From Acidimicrobiales bacterium (lineage in GTDB: Bacteria > Actinomycetota > Acidimicrobiia > Acidimicrobiales > Iamiaceae), in NCBI GenBank assembly GCA_025463985.1, contig JAODBM010000114.1, positions 1-64,000 on the forward strand: a DNA stretch of 64,000 nt, given 5' to 3'. The notes under the pieces are model-generated. The model did no database searches. It saw nothing but the letters and a program-made list of their open reading frames with translations, and was not told the DNA's origin. Shown here piece after piece: positions 1 through 8,904 of this stretch (its first letter is position 1; every line of letters starts with the position of its first letter). Both the position numbers and the translations under genes were made by a program.

Positions 1-1
1 G

Positions 2-835
2 GCCCCAGAGCCCCCGGCGGCGCCCCCCTCGCGCCGGGTGCGTCGGTTGTCGGCCGTCGCCGCGTTGGTGGTGTGCTCGCTGCTGGCCGGCGCGGTCGGC
101 GGCTGGTTCGCGCCGCACCGCGGGACCACGACGGCCAGCCCGGCGGTGACCGCGCAGCCCGCGAGCGTGCAGGCCAGCTCGCAGCTGACCAAGTCCGGGC
201 TCAGCGTCGCTCAGGTGATCGCCGCCACGAAGGCATCGGTCGTCTCGGTGGAGACGGTCGTCCAGCAGCAGCAGGGGCCGTGGGTCACGAACGGCAAAGG
301 CGCCGGCACCGGCATCGTCCTGGACAACGCGGGCCACATCCTCACCAACGCCCACGTCGTGGACGGCGCCACCTCGATCACGGTCCGGCTGACCAGCGAC
401 ACCTCGCCGCGCACCGCGACGCTCGTCGCCGCCGACACGAACGCCGACATCGCGGTCCTCAAGGTGAGCGACCCGACCGGCCTCGTTGGGGCCACGTTCG
501 CCAGCACCAGCGGCGCCAACGTCGGTGACGACGTCGTGGCCATCGGCAACGCGCTCGCACTCCAGGGCGGGTTGACCGTCACCGAGGGCATCGTGTCCGC
601 GACCGGCCGCTCGATCTCGACCGACACCGGCTCGCTCACCGGCCTGATCCAGACCGACGCGGCCATCAGCTCGGGCAACTCGGGCGGCCCGCTGGTCAAC
701 GCGAAGGGCGAGGTCGTCGGCATGAACACGGCGGTCGCCACGAGCAGCAACAGCGTGTCGGCCTCCAACATCGGCTTCGCCATCTCGATCGACGTGGCCC
801 GGGCCGGGGCGCAGCGACTGCTCGCCGGCAACTGA
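2..835 (+). CDS. HtrA-like membrane-anchored serine protease (5' incomplete)
   Basis: Trypsin-fold protease of the HtrA/DegP class, expected to act outside the membrane on misfolded envelope proteins. The frame is open to the window edge with a proline-rich stretch, so the true start probably lies upstream; a GTG at 38 could serve as an internal start. Counting from that GTG, a membrane segment spans about residues 5-24, followed by a Ser/Thr/Ala linker and the protease domain. The triad is visible as H106 (TNAHVV), D137 (NADIAVL) and S215 (SGNSGGPL). The protein ends 50 residues after the serine, so no PDZ domain is present, unlike typical HtrA. It converges on the pirin gene. Confidence 0.88.
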   Translation, partial: APEPPAAPPSRRVRRLSAVAALVVCSLLAGAVGGWFAPHRGTTTASPAVTAQPASVQASSQLTKSGLSVAQVIAATKASVVSVETVVQQQQGPWVTNGKGAGTGIVLDNAGHILTNAHVVDGATSITVRLTSDTSPRTATLVAADTNADIAVLKVSDPTGLVGATFASTSGANVGDDVVAIGNALALQGGLTVTEGIVSATGRSISTDTGSLTGLIQTDAAISSGNSGGPLVNAKGEVVGMNTAVATSSNSVSASNIGFAISIDVARAGAQRLLAGN

Positions 836-836
836 G

Positions 837-865
837 GCGCCCAGGACGACGGTCGCCCTGGGCGC
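837..865. terminator. Bidirectional hairpin between protease and pirin genes
   Basis: Perfect 9-bp arms, GCGCCCAGG (837-845) and CCTGGGCGC (857-865), with an 11-base loop, lie directly after the protease stop and just before the end of the convergent pirin gene. There is no T-run on either side. Confidence 0.6.
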
Positions 866-869
866 GGGC

Positions 870-1832
870 TCAGCCTCGGCCGACGATGGCCGGAACGGTG
901 CCCATGCGGCCGGCGTTGAAGTCGTCCACGGCCTCGACCAGTTGAGCTCGGGTGTTCATGAGGAACGGGCCGTAGTGCGCGATGGGCTCACGGATCGGCA
1001 GACCGCCCAGCAGCAGGACCTCGAGGTTGCCGCCGTCGGGTTGGCGGGCCGCGGCCTCGAGCGTGAGCGCATCACCGGGCCCGAAGACCACGAGCTGGTG
1101 CTCCTCGACCGGTCGCCGCTCGGTGCCGACCTCGCCGCGCCCGCTGAGGACGTAGGCCAGCGCGCTGAACTGCGGGTGCCAACCGATGTCGAGCTGGGCA
1201 CCAGGGCTGAGGCTGGCGTGCGCGTAGGTGATGGGCGTGTGGGTGACGCCGGGCCCGGCGTGGCCCCCGAGGTCGCCGGCGATGAGGCGCACCAGCGATC
1301 CCCCGTCGGGCGTGGTCAAGAGCACGAGGTCAGCGCCGGTGATGGCCTGGTAGCGGGGCGGCGTGAACTTGAGCGCCGCCGGCAGGTTCACCCACAGCTG
1401 CACGCCGTGCGTGCGGCCACCGTTGCGCTTGAAGGTTTCGGTCGGGACCTCGTCGTGGAGGATGCCGGCGCCCGCGGTCATCCATTGGGTGTCACCTTCG
1501 CCGATGATCCCGCCGCCGCCGTTCGAGTCATGGTGCTCGATCACACCGTCCATCACGTAGGTGACCGTCTCGAACCCGCGGTGCGGGTGCCACGGTGCGC
1601 CCACGGCCTCGTTCGGCGCGTAGTCGACGGGCCCGAGCTGGTCGAGCAGGAAGAACGGGTCGGCGATGTGGGGATCCACCACGCCGGGGAAGGGTCGCCA
1701 CACCTCGAAGCCCGCGCCTTCGATGGCGTGGTGGGCGGTGACGACTTGCTGGACGGTGCGACGGGTCACCTCAGGGCCGGGGCGGTCCAGGCGGGGAAGC
1801 ACCAACGGGTTCTCGACGGTGATGGCAGGCAT
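870..1832 (-). CDS. Pirin family protein
   Basis: Bicupin iron protein of the pirin family; relatives are redox-linked regulators or quercetinase-like dioxygenases. At 320 residues it has normal length. The N-terminal cupin holds the metal-site pattern: H82 and H84 in the HPHRGFET motif, then H126 and E128 in LHDEVP, matching the three-His/one-Glu iron site. The start ATG has a good ribosome binding site (AAGGAG). A dyad at 1857-1876 lies just upstream and may be its operator. The substrate cannot be told from sequence. Confidence 0.93.
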   Translation of the reverse strand: MPAITVENPLVLPRLDRPGPEVTRRTVQQVVTAHHAIEGAGFEVWRPFPGVVDPHIADPFFLLDQLGPVDYAPNEAVGAPWHPHRGFETVTYVMDGVIEHHDSNGGGGIIGEGDTQWMTAGAGILHDEVPTETFKRNGGRTHGVQLWVNLPAALKFTPPRYQAITGADLVLLTTPDGGSLVRLIAGDLGGHAGPGVTHTPITYAHASLSPGAQLDIGWHPQFSALAYVLSGRGEVGTERRPVEEHQLVVFGPGDALTLEAAARQPDGGNLEVLLLGGLPIREPIAHYGPFLMNTRAQLVEAVDDFNAGRMGTVPAIVGRG

Positions 1833-1856
1833 GGCTGCTCCTTGCGATCAGCTCTG

Positions 1857-1876
1857 GTAGTTCTGCTTTCAACTAC
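1857..1876. promoter_or_regulatory. Dyad upstream of pirin
   Basis: GTAGTT (1857-1862) and AACTAC (1871-1876) form perfect 6-bp arms with an 8-base spacer, 25 bases upstream of the pirin start. The position fits an operator for an unidentified regulator. No regulator gene is adjacent. Confidence 0.45.
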
Positions 1877-1935
1877 TGTTCACACCAACGGCTTGCGGGG
1901 CCCCGGCATTCCGCCCTGCGCCGTCGATCGCCGCG

Positions 1936-4506
1936 TCACTCCGCGTGCAGCAGGAGGGCCGTCGGGATGCGTGCCGCGGCCCGGCCCGGCAGGGCGGCGG
2001 CCAGGTTGGCGAGGGCGAGCGCGCTCACCGCGAGGAGCACGAGCGGCACCACGGGGACGGTGGGCGCGGGAACGGCATCGATGGTCCGGGCGAACAGGGT
2101 CCACAGCTGACGTCCCAGCGCGATCCCCACCGGCACGCCGAGTCCGACGCCGATCACGGCGACGATCGACGCATGCCAGGCCACCGAGGCGGCGAGCTGG
2201 CGGCGCGTGAACCCGAGGGTCTTCAGGATGGCCAGGTCCCGGCGCCGGCGCCGCACCGAGGCGGCCAGCGTCAGCGCGAGCGAGACGATCGCGCCGGCGG
2301 CGAGGCCTGCAGACAGCACCGCTGGCGTCGCCCCCATGGTGCGGTAGTTCACGATCTCCGCTGGGCGTTGCGCCGCCAACACATCCACGGAGAAGCCGAC
2401 GCCGCCGCCGTTGGGGATCGACGCGAGGGCGCGGTTCGCGGCCCCGACGATGCGCTGCATGTCGGCGCGCCCCGCCGCCGCGCCGCCGCCGGCGCGCAGG
2501 CGCACGAACACGAGGTTCGGCCCGTTCAACGTTGGTGGTCCAGTCTGGGACGCGGCGATCGCAGCCGCGGGCTGGATCCCTTGCGACGCCAGCGCGCCGA
2601 TGCCCATCGAGGTGTGGTCCTGGGCGACGAGCGGCTGGCCGATGGCGGGCATCGTCGCCGTCCCGACGATGCGCACCGGGGTAGGCGGCAGGTACAGCGG
2701 GGCGTCGCTGGGGCTTCCGTAGGACACGAGGACGCGGTCGCCCACGTGCTTGTGGAGCTGTGCCAGCGTCGCGGGACCGAGGACGACCTGGTCGTTGGCC
2801 TCGACCGTGTGCCCCGACAGGATCGGCGGTCCCGGGACCGGGCGAAGGTCCCCCAACAGGACCGGGACGCTCTGGCTGTCGATCTCGATGATGAGCGTTT
2901 GCATGCCGGTCCACGCCGCGACGCGGGGGTCATGGCGCAGCAGCGCCAGCGCCTGGGGCGGCACGTCGTTGCTGGCGTTGAGCGCGTAGTCCCAGTTCCA
3001 TCCGTAGAGGGCCGGGCGGGACACGAGGGTGTGCAGCCCGCTGGCGAACGTCAGCGTCGCGGCGAGGGTGACGACAGCCAGCAGGTTGGCCAGCAGCGCT
3101 GAACGCACCGGCGCCGCTGACTGGCCACGACCCGGCTCCAGCGCCAGGCCAACGCCAACCACCGCGGATGTCGGCAACCCGGCCGTCGCCGCGACGCGCA
3201 CGGCGCTGGACCGGCGAACCGGCGTCCGCCGCGACCTCCGAGCCACCCGATGAGGCGCTCCCCGGTACGCGAGGGCGATCGCGGCCGCGCTGAGCGCACC
3301 GACCAGTAGGGCGACGCCGATGCCAACCACTGCCCAATCGGCGACGACCCCAGGCGTCGCATCGACGCGGCGGACGGGCCCGATCGGGGCCAGGGGTGAG
3401 AGCGCAACGGCCACGCCCGCCGCGGCCAACGCGCCGAGCGAGAGCGCGCCGAGGAGGCCGAGAAGCCCGTCGCCCATGGTCGTGGCCGGACCGGCACCGA
3501 GCGCGCGCAGCACGTCCAGCTCCGCGTCCCCGGCGCGCAGCTGGCGGGTGATGGCCTGCGTCGCGATGACCAGCGTGGCCGCTCCGGCGATCGCGCCGAA
3601 CAAGCCCAGCGCGATGTCCTGAGGCTTGATCGCCCGCTCGACCTTTGCTTCGACCGGCGCCCCGTCGTGGAACGTGAACCCGGCGCCTGGCGGCAGCAGG
3701 GCGGTGAACGCGTGCTCCACCGCCGGGACGTCCCGCGCCCCGTGCGCGAGCTGTACGCCGTAGTAGGTCGCGCCCCCGGCCCCGATGCCGCCGGCGGCGA
3801 GGAGCGGCCGCGTGAGCGCCGGCCCGAACACGACGGCCGTGGCCGACCGGTCGACGTCGTCCTGGACCACCTCGTTGTTGAACACGACGAGGCCGACGAG
3901 CCTGGCCTCGAGCCGTCGCAGCGGTGGCACGCGAGACGTGCCGAAGCCTGGCAGGCCCTGTTGTCCATTCCCGTAGAAGCCAAAGGGCACGACCTGGCCG
4001 AGATGGAGCCCGAGTTGGCGAGCGCCTTCGGCACTCGTCACGAACTCCTCTGGCCGTGTCGGATCGGCCATCCGCCCGGCGGCGACCGCCGGCCGGTCGT
4101 GGTCGAAGTAGAGGCCGTCGACGCTGCCGAAGGTGCCGGCCGTGCTGCCGAGGTCGAATCGCGGGGCGCCGCCGGGGGTGAGCCGCGCCGCGTTGAGGCC
4201 CACGACGTGCTCGACCGATCGGACGGCGGGCAACCGACGGATGCTCGCGTTGAGGTTGGCGACCGTGTTGAAGCCGCCGACGCTGGTCGCGTTGACGCCG
4301 TACACCGAGATCACGAGATCCGAGCGGTTCGTACGAGCGAGGAACGCCGGGAACGTCGACTGCGTCCGGCGGGCCGCTGCTACCGATGCCATCGCGCTTC
4401 CGCCCACCACCGCGATCAGCCCGATGATGGCGACGTAGCCGCGCCGCCGCCGGCGGAACGTCGTCCGGAAGCGGTACCAGACCACCGGGAGCACGGTTCC
4501 GGTCAT
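1936..4506 (-). CDS. FtsX/MacB-type ABC transporter permease
   Basis: Large permease (856 residues) of the FtsX-like family with two half-modules. A first membrane segment lies near residues 25-45, followed by a long extracytoplasmic domain. Three membrane segments follow at about 295-410. A second module begins near 460 with another outer domain, then three segments at about 725-845. Such proteins move lipoproteins, peptides or drugs, or transmit signals, and need an ATPase subunit. None is encoded next to it. It follows the cupredoxin lipoprotein gene (29 bases apart, same strand), so the two are probably co-transcribed. Confidence 0.88.
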   Translation of the reverse strand: MTGTVLPVVWYRFRTTFRRRRRGYVAIIGLIAVVGGSAMASVAAARRTQSTFPAFLARTNRSDLVISVYGVNATSVGGFNTVANLNASIRRLPAVRSVEHVVGLNAARLTPGGAPRFDLGSTAGTFGSVDGLYFDHDRPAVAAGRMADPTRPEEFVTSAEGARQLGLHLGQVVPFGFYGNGQQGLPGFGTSRVPPLRRLEARLVGLVVFNNEVVQDDVDRSATAVVFGPALTRPLLAAGGIGAGGATYYGVQLAHGARDVPAVEHAFTALLPPGAGFTFHDGAPVEAKVERAIKPQDIALGLFGAIAGAATLVIATQAITRQLRAGDAELDVLRALGAGPATTMGDGLLGLLGALSLGALAAAGVAVALSPLAPIGPVRRVDATPGVVADWAVVGIGVALLVGALSAAAIALAYRGAPHRVARRSRRTPVRRSSAVRVAATAGLPTSAVVGVGLALEPGRGQSAAPVRSALLANLLAVVTLAATLTFASGLHTLVSRPALYGWNWDYALNASNDVPPQALALLRHDPRVAAWTGMQTLIIEIDSQSVPVLLGDLRPVPGPPILSGHTVEANDQVVLGPATLAQLHKHVGDRVLVSYGSPSDAPLYLPPTPVRIVGTATMPAIGQPLVAQDHTSMGIGALASQGIQPAAAIAASQTGPPTLNGPNLVFVRLRAGGGAAAGRADMQRIVGAANRALASIPNGGGVGFSVDVLAAQRPAEIVNYRTMGATPAVLSAGLAAGAIVSLALTLAASVRRRRRDLAILKTLGFTRRQLAASVAWHASIVAVIGVGLGVPVGIALGRQLWTLFARTIDAVPAPTVPVVPLVLLAVSALALANLAAALPGRAAARIPTALLLHAE

Positions 4507-4534
4507 CGCGCGTCGGCCACGAGCCGCGGCAACG

Positions 4535-5497
4535 TCACGTCACGTCGAGCTCTTGGAGCATGCCCTTGAGGAAGTGGGGCGGCCCCGTCGTTCCGAGGTC
4601 GGGCATGAAGCAGGCGAGCAGATACTTCCCCGGCTTCAGGTCCATGGGCATCAGCAGCTCGCCGTGCGCGCCGACCACCGCGCTCCCGATGGCCTGGTCG
4701 GGATTGATGGCGGGCGGGCCTGGGGGCGGGCTGTTCGAAAGGAGCGCCGCCTTGGCGTCGGCCAACGATTTGCCGTTGAGGATGGCGAACATCTGCAGGT
4801 GGTGCACCTGCTTGCCGACGTTCACGAAGCGGACCAGGTTGGTGCCGGACTTCAGGCCCTGGGTCAGGAACTTGTACTCGGTCGCCGTCACGGTGGCGGT
4901 GGGCTTCGGCATCGGGGCGCCGCTCTGCCCGCTGACCGTGAGCTCGCCCGCCATGCCGTGCGAGACGTGCGCCACCTGCGGTCCGCCTCCCTGGCCCCCG
5001 CTCGACTGGGTGCAGAAGTACCAATACTTCCCCGGCGCCAGATTGAGGGTGACCTCGCCGGCCTGTCCGGCGGCCACGGCCCCCACGCCGCCGGCCGGGG
5101 AGAACCAGGTCGCCAGCTTGGCGTTCGAGTCGCTGGCGAGCGAGATGACCTCGTTGAGGGTGTGGCCGGGCACCTGCCTCACGAGCTGGAAGTCGTGCGC
5201 CACCTTGCCGGTGTTCTTGAGTCGCAGGGTGACCACGCCGCCCGGCAGCTGCGTCGGCATGTCATACGTGAACGACTGGGGTCCCGTGTCCCTCGCCGTG
5301 ATCGTGGCCACGGGGACGCTGACCGGCGTCACCCGGTTCACGCTGGTGGCCGGCGCGTTCGACGCGCTGTCCTTGCCACAGCCGGCGAGCACGAGCAGCG
5401 CCGCCAGGATCGACGCGCCCACGCGTGCAGCCCACAGCTGGCTCCCGATGCCCCTCGAACCGGACCTCTCGCCCCGCAGATCTGATCGCCGGATCAT
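4535..5497 (-). CDS. Lipoprotein with two cupredoxin-like domains
   Basis: Predicted 320-residue lipoprotein. The signal sequence ends in the lipobox LAGC with lipidated C40. Two similar beta-domains follow, each with a His after an NTGK- or NVGK-type turn and a later Cys...His...Met set (FCTQ...HVSHGM, and LACFMPD...PHFLKGM). This is the arrangement of blue-copper ligands. The start was set at 5497 rather than an upstream in-frame ATG because GGAGG lies 6 bases before it. Likely role: copper binding or electron transfer at the outer membrane face. It shares an operon with the FtsX permease. Confidence 0.8.
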   Translation of the reverse strand: MIRRSDLRGERSGSRGIGSQLWAARVGASILAALLVLAGCGKDSASNAPATSVNRVTPVSVPVATITARDTGPQSFTYDMPTQLPGGVVTLRLKNTGKVAHDFQLVRQVPGHTLNEVISLASDSNAKLATWFSPAGGVGAVAAGQAGEVTLNLAPGKYWYFCTQSSGGQGGGPQVAHVSHGMAGELTVSGQSGAPMPKPTATVTATEYKFLTQGLKSGTNLVRFVNVGKQVHHLQMFAILNGKSLADAKAALLSNSPPPGPPAINPDQAIGSAVVGAHGELLMPMDLKPGKYLLACFMPDLGTTGPPHFLKGMLQELDVT

Positions 5498-5635
5498 CTC
5501 GCCCTCCGTTCGCCCACCACTGCGACCAAGTGGACTCCGATCGTGCACCCCCGCCAAGGCGGCCAACACCCGTTCGTCGGGGTGGCTAGCGCCCGTGGGT
5601 CACGACGCGGCGCGGTGCCTGGTGTGGCGCTGGGG

Positions 5636-6478
5636 CTACACCTCGGCGGTCGGCTCGACCTCGATGCGGTGGAGGTCGTCACCGAGCTCGACGCGGCCCG
5701 CGAAGTGGGCGGCGGCTCGCGACCGCCACTCGTCCTCCGTGCCGGGCACCAGTGCCGGCACGTAGTGGGTCAGCACCAGCGTCGCCACGCCGGCTCGGGC
5801 GGCGGTGTCGGCGGCGTCCTCGACCGAGGAGTGGTAGTCGAGCACGTCCTGGATGCGGGGGATCGGGATCGGCTCGAGCAGGTCGCGCCGGATCACCGTG
5901 TGCACGAGGGCGTCGGCGCCACGGCACAGAAGGTCGAGCGACGCGCACGGCACCGTGTCGCCGGCGACGACCGCGGCAAGGCCGTCATGCTCGACGCGAA
6001 ACGCGATGCTCGGCTCGACGGGCCGGTGGTCGGTGGGCGCGGCGACGACCCGGACGCCGGCCTGGTCGAACGCCATCCCGTCGAGCAGCTCGGTCACCTC
6101 GACGATCGGCTCCCACGACAGGTCGGCGTGGTGGGCCGTGCGGTAGCCGATGTCCGACCGGAGCGACGCGAGCAGCCCGTCCACGACCCCGGTGATCCCC
6201 GGGGGGCCGATGACGCGTAGGGCCGTCGGGGCGAACGACATGATCCAGCTCGTGGTGATGACGTCGGCTAGGTCGGTGATGTGGTCGCTGTGGAGGTGCG
6301 TGACGAGCACGGCATCGAGCTGGTTGGCTCCTGAGCCGGCCGCAGCCAGGCGCATCAGCACGCCGCGCCCTGCGTCGACCAACAGCGTCACGCCGCCGGC
6401 CCGCACCAACGTGGCTGGACCCGCGCGCTGCGCGTCGGGGATCGGGCTCCCGGTCCCCAGCAACGTGATCTCGATCAC
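5636..6478 (-). CDS. Metallo-beta-lactamase-fold hydrolase (RNase Z-like)
   Basis: A 280-residue MBL-fold enzyme. The N-terminal strand ending LLGTGSP and the metal motif THLHSDH are typical of the RNase Z/arylsulfatase/phosphodiesterase branch; later His residues (TDHRP, LTHYVP) complete the two-metal site. The GTG start at 6478 is chosen because AGAGGGGG precedes it and homology begins at once; the frame stays open upstream but reads as non-protein. It has its own promoter with a consensus -35 and a palindrome at 6542-6558. The substrate is unknown. Confidence 0.85.
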   Translation of the reverse strand: MIEITLLGTGSPIPDAQRAGPATLVRAGGVTLLVDAGRGVLMRLAAAGSGANQLDAVLVTHLHSDHITDLADVITTSWIMSFAPTALRVIGPPGITGVVDGLLASLRSDIGYRTAHHADLSWEPIVEVTELLDGMAFDQAGVRVVAAPTDHRPVEPSIAFRVEHDGLAAVVAGDTVPCASLDLLCRGADALVHTVIRRDLLEPIPIPRIQDVLDYHSSVEDAADTAARAGVATLVLTHYVPALVPGTEDEWRSRAAAHFAGRVELGDDLHRIEVEPTAEV

Positions 6479-6541
6479 GGCATGACCCCCTCTGTGCACG
6501 GGCGGCGGCGGGCCGGGCGTGACCGAAGCATCGCTATCATC

Positions 6542-6559
6542 TGACACTTGAACTGTCAA
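6542..6559 (-). promoter_or_regulatory. Promoter -35 with overlapping 17-bp palindrome
   Basis: On the minus strand a perfect TTGACA (6554-6559) begins a near-perfect palindrome, TGACAGTTCAAGTGTCA (6542-6558), with one mismatched pair. A TAGCGA -10-like element follows at 17 bases. The layout fits repression of the MBL hydrolase gene by a TetR- or MarR-type factor; no such gene is adjacent. Confidence 0.6.
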
Positions 6560-6609
6560 TTGATGAGCCAGCCTGAGCCCGGCCACCGGCGCGCCGGCAC
6601 CGGGGCGGC

Positions 6610-7053
6610 TCAGCCCAACGCCATGGCCTTCCAGGCGACGCCTTCGGCGTCGAGCACACCGGGCAGGACGCCGGCCGCGCCCTGCGGTGAGAGCCACACG
6701 GTGGCCGAGAGGAGGCGCCCGACGGCCGCCGCTTCGAGGTTCAGCAGGTTGAGGCGCGGGTGCCGCGTCGCGAGCTTGGCCATGGCGGGGACGGTCCGGC
6801 GTGGATCGGGCAGGTCGATCTCCTCGCGGAGCTCGAGCAGGCTCAGGATGGCTCGCTCCTGTGCGGCGGCGGGCAGCTGCTCGAACGGTCCGGAGAGGTG
6901 GCCGCCGGCGCCGGCCATGGCCGCCCGGCAGGCCCGGTAGTACCAGGAGGTCGTCGTGCTCAGCTCGACGTTCGGCCGCGGTCGCGGGCGGCCGGTGAGG
7001 AGCTGCTCGATCAGCAGGCGGTCGTCGAGCAGGACGCGCTTCGGGGCCGGCAC
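6610..7053 (-). CDS. Putative toxin partner of AbrB-type antitoxin
   Basis: A 147-residue protein with a GTG start, 6 bases after the antitoxin stop. I do not recognise the family with certainty. The first strand ([13 protein letters not shown]) and the end ([21 protein letters not shown]) have the spacing of a degenerate PIN domain, with D10/D11 as possible metal ligands, but a second acidic cluster is not clear. Its role as a toxin is inferred from the two-gene order with a small SpoVT/AbrB protein. It could instead be an unrelated downstream gene. Confidence 0.55.
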   Translation of the reverse strand: MPAPKRVLLDDRLLIEQLLTGRPRPRPNVELSTTTSWYYRACRAAMAGAGGHLSGPFEQLPAAAQERAILSLLELREEIDLPDPRRTVPAMAKLATRHPRLNLLNLEAAAVGRLLSATVWLSPQGAAGVLPGVLDAEGVAWKAMALG

Positions 7054-7059
7054 CCGCGG

Positions 7060-7299
7060 CTACTGGTCGGCGAGGTCGGGGTCGTGGATCGCGGCGAGGC
7101 CGGCGTCGTAGCGCTCGCGGAGCACGCGGTGCAGCTCGGCCCGCGCCGCCGGAATGCCACCGGGAACGATCAGCGCGGCGTCTCCGAGGTCGATGAAGCC
7201 GATCTCCCCGCCCTGATCGATGCCCCAGCGCCGCCGGAGCTCGGCCGGCAGGCTGGTCTGGCCCCGATGGGAGACCTTCGCGGTGGTGGTGCCACTCAT
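7060..7299 (-). CDS. AbrB/MazE-type antitoxin
   Basis: A 79-residue protein whose first 45 residues form a SpoVT-AbrB swapped-hairpin domain: [20 protein letters not shown], then [10 protein letters not shown]. The short acidic C-terminal tail is usual for antitoxins that wrap the toxin. The start at 7299 is the second of two close ATGs (the other at 7308). The perfect palindrome at 7308-7330 sits immediately upstream and probably serves for autoregulation. Confidence 0.82.
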   Translation of the reverse strand: MSGTTTAKVSHRGQTSLPAELRRRWGIDQGGEIGFIDLGDAALIVPGGIPAARAELHRVLRERYDAGLAAIHDPDLADQ

Positions 7300-7307
7300 G
7301 TGGCGCA

Positions 7308-7330
7308 TTGTAGATCGTCGAGATCTACAA
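7308..7330. promoter_or_regulatory. Operator palindrome of the AbrB-type module
   Basis: TTGTAGATC (7308-7316) and GATCTACAA (7322-7330) are perfect 9-bp arms around GTCGA, 8 bases upstream of the antitoxin ATG. AbrB-type antitoxins bind such palindromes over their own promoters. Confidence 0.72.
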
Positions 7331-7429
7331 AGCATGGCTGCCGGCGTCGGCTCGAGCCGACGCCGACGGCTGGAGCCGCTATGGGCCGGACCGTCTTCGA
7401 GGTGGGTGCCGGGACCGCTGATCAGCGTC

Positions 7430-8221
7430 TCAGGTGCCGCCGCCGACCACTTCGGCAAGGAGCGCCCGCAGTCGAGTGCGCATCCGGGCCGCTGCCTCGC
7501 CCTGAAGGCCTGCAGTCAGCATGGGAAGCGCGCTGCCGCCGTCGCCGAGCTCGTGTGTCAGGAGCTGTCGCAGCCCCGACAGCGCCGGGTCTTCGAAGTC
7601 CACCGGGGTGACCCCGTCAGCTGCTGCGACCTCGAGGCAGCGCCACAGGTCTTCGGCGTCGCGTGTCTCGTTCCGCACGGTGCGCGCTCCAGCCTTGAGC
7701 GCGAGGGTTCCGACCGCGTCAGGGATGATCACGAGGGCTCGGTGCTGTGTCTTGTCGGTGAGGTGCATCTCGACGTCGAGTGCGATGCCGGGTCGTCGGA
7801 GCGCCTCCGCCAAGCCGGGAACTTCGGTGGTGACGACAGCTCCGACTCGAACGGTGTTGCGCGCTCGCGAGCGGTAGGTCGGTACGAGCAGATCCACAAC
7901 CGCGACGCGCCGGTCATCGATCGGGCGTTCCCATCGATTGCCCGCCGTCTTGTGGTAGCCGAGCGCCTCGATGGCATCGACGAGCTTGGCCTGGTGGAGG
8001 ACGAAGGGCGTAACGCCGAAGTCGGCGTCACCGGTGGCCCGCAGCGGTAGGTCGAGCCCCAGCCGCTGCACATGCAGCAGAACGGTGACACCGCCGATCA
8101 GCCGATAGTGGTCGGCGGCGCCCGCCGTGGTCATGGCACCGCTCACGTCGGCGACCGCCGTCAACCCGCCGTCCATCGCCGCCGAGGAGCTGAGCAGGAC
8201 CACGGGCTTCTCGGCGGTCAT
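7430..8221 (-). CDS. AbiEii-like nucleotidyltransferase toxin
   Basis: A 263-residue protein with the nucleotidyltransferase pattern of AbiEii/MenT enzymes: a GGVTVLLH loop, then the acidic pair in RATGDADFG, and a later VDLLVP strand that carries the third Asp. AbiEii enzymes inactivate translation by adding nucleotides to tRNA and act in phage defence as type IV toxins. The start overlaps the upstream gene by 4 bases (ATGA), so the two are coupled. The antitoxin is expected to be that upstream gene. Confidence 0.8.
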   Translation of the reverse strand: MTAEKPVVLLSSSAAMDGGLTAVADVSGAMTTAGAADHYRLIGGVTVLLHVQRLGLDLPLRATGDADFGVTPFVLHQAKLVDAIEALGYHKTAGNRWERPIDDRRVAVVDLLVPTYRSRARNTVRVGAVVTTEVPGLAEALRRPGIALDVEMHLTDKTQHRALVIIPDAVGTLALKAGARTVRNETRDAEDLWRCLEVAAADGVTPVDFEDPALSGLRQLLTHELGDGGSALPMLTAGLQGEAAARMRTRLRALLAEVVGGGT

Positions 8222-8904
8222 GACGGCGCCCGAATCGAGCGATCGAGGATGGCTCGACGCAATCGGCCGGCCGCCTCACGCCGGTCGTCCCCGCCTAGGT
8301 CGATCAGGTCCCACCATTGCTGCACCGGATCGACGAGTGGAATGCCGTCGACTGCGCGCGGCCAGGCCGGCGCCGGCACAAGGAGCGTCCGGTCGTTCGT
8401 CCGGCGGACGATGGTGCTGGCGTCGGCGCTCCCCTCGGCGCGCACAAGCCCCGCAGCGTCGAGGCCCAAGTGACGGTCGGCATAGACAACGACGACGGTC
8501 GGGTGCCGCCAGGGCACGAGCAGATCGGGACCGAGATCTGCGGAGAAAGCGACTTGCGCCTGCTCGCGGGCTGCCTGGTCGACGATGCGACGCGCCTGCT
8601 CCACGATCGAGCGCGTGGTGTACCAGTAGGAGTCAGGTTCGACCGTGGAAGGGCGCGCGCGGTCGAGGTAGAGATCGAGCAGCCGCGCGCGACGTCCGAC
8701 GAAACCCGCTGGCGTTGCCCGCACCGCGTCCAACTCGGCGAGCTGCTTGATGACCTGAGAGGCCCTCGGCTGGCTAACGCCTACGGCAGAGGCCATCGCC
8801 ACTTGCGTGAGTGGAACCTCGGACGCGATGAGGAGGCGCACGATGCTCGCTGATCCCGCGCCCCACCGTCGGGCGGGTGGTTTGGAGGCTGCCGTGGTTG
8901 CCAC
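8218..8904 (-). CDS. AbiEi-like winged-helix antitoxin/repressor
   Basis: A 228-residue protein with an N-terminal winged helix-turn-helix (about residues 18-70, including SQPRASQVIKQLAEL) and an alpha/beta C-terminal domain. The order wHTH gene then nucleotidyltransferase gene, with a 4-base overlap, is that of the abiE operon. AbiEi antitoxins neutralise AbiEii indirectly and repress the operon. The GTG start at 8904 has no ribosome binding site. Three copies of a decamer lie upstream (8916-8962). Confidence 0.7.
   Translation of the reverse strand: MATTAASKPPARRWGAGSASIVRLLIASEVPLTQVAMASAVGVSQPRASQVIKQLAELDAVRATPAGFVGRRARLLDLYLDRARPSTVEPDSYWYTTRSIVEQARRIVDQAAREQAQVAFSADLGPDLLVPWRHPTVVVVYADRHLGLDAAGLVRAEGSADASTIVRRTNDRTLLVPAPAWPRAVDGIPLVDPVQQWWDLIDLGGDDRREAAGRLRRAILDRSIRAPS

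Noticed and set aside
942..2210. Long open frame opposite the pirin gene.
   Set aside because: It is an antisense shadow of high-GC coding DNA: Arg/Gly/Ala-rich, no motifs, and it crosses the pirin promoter.
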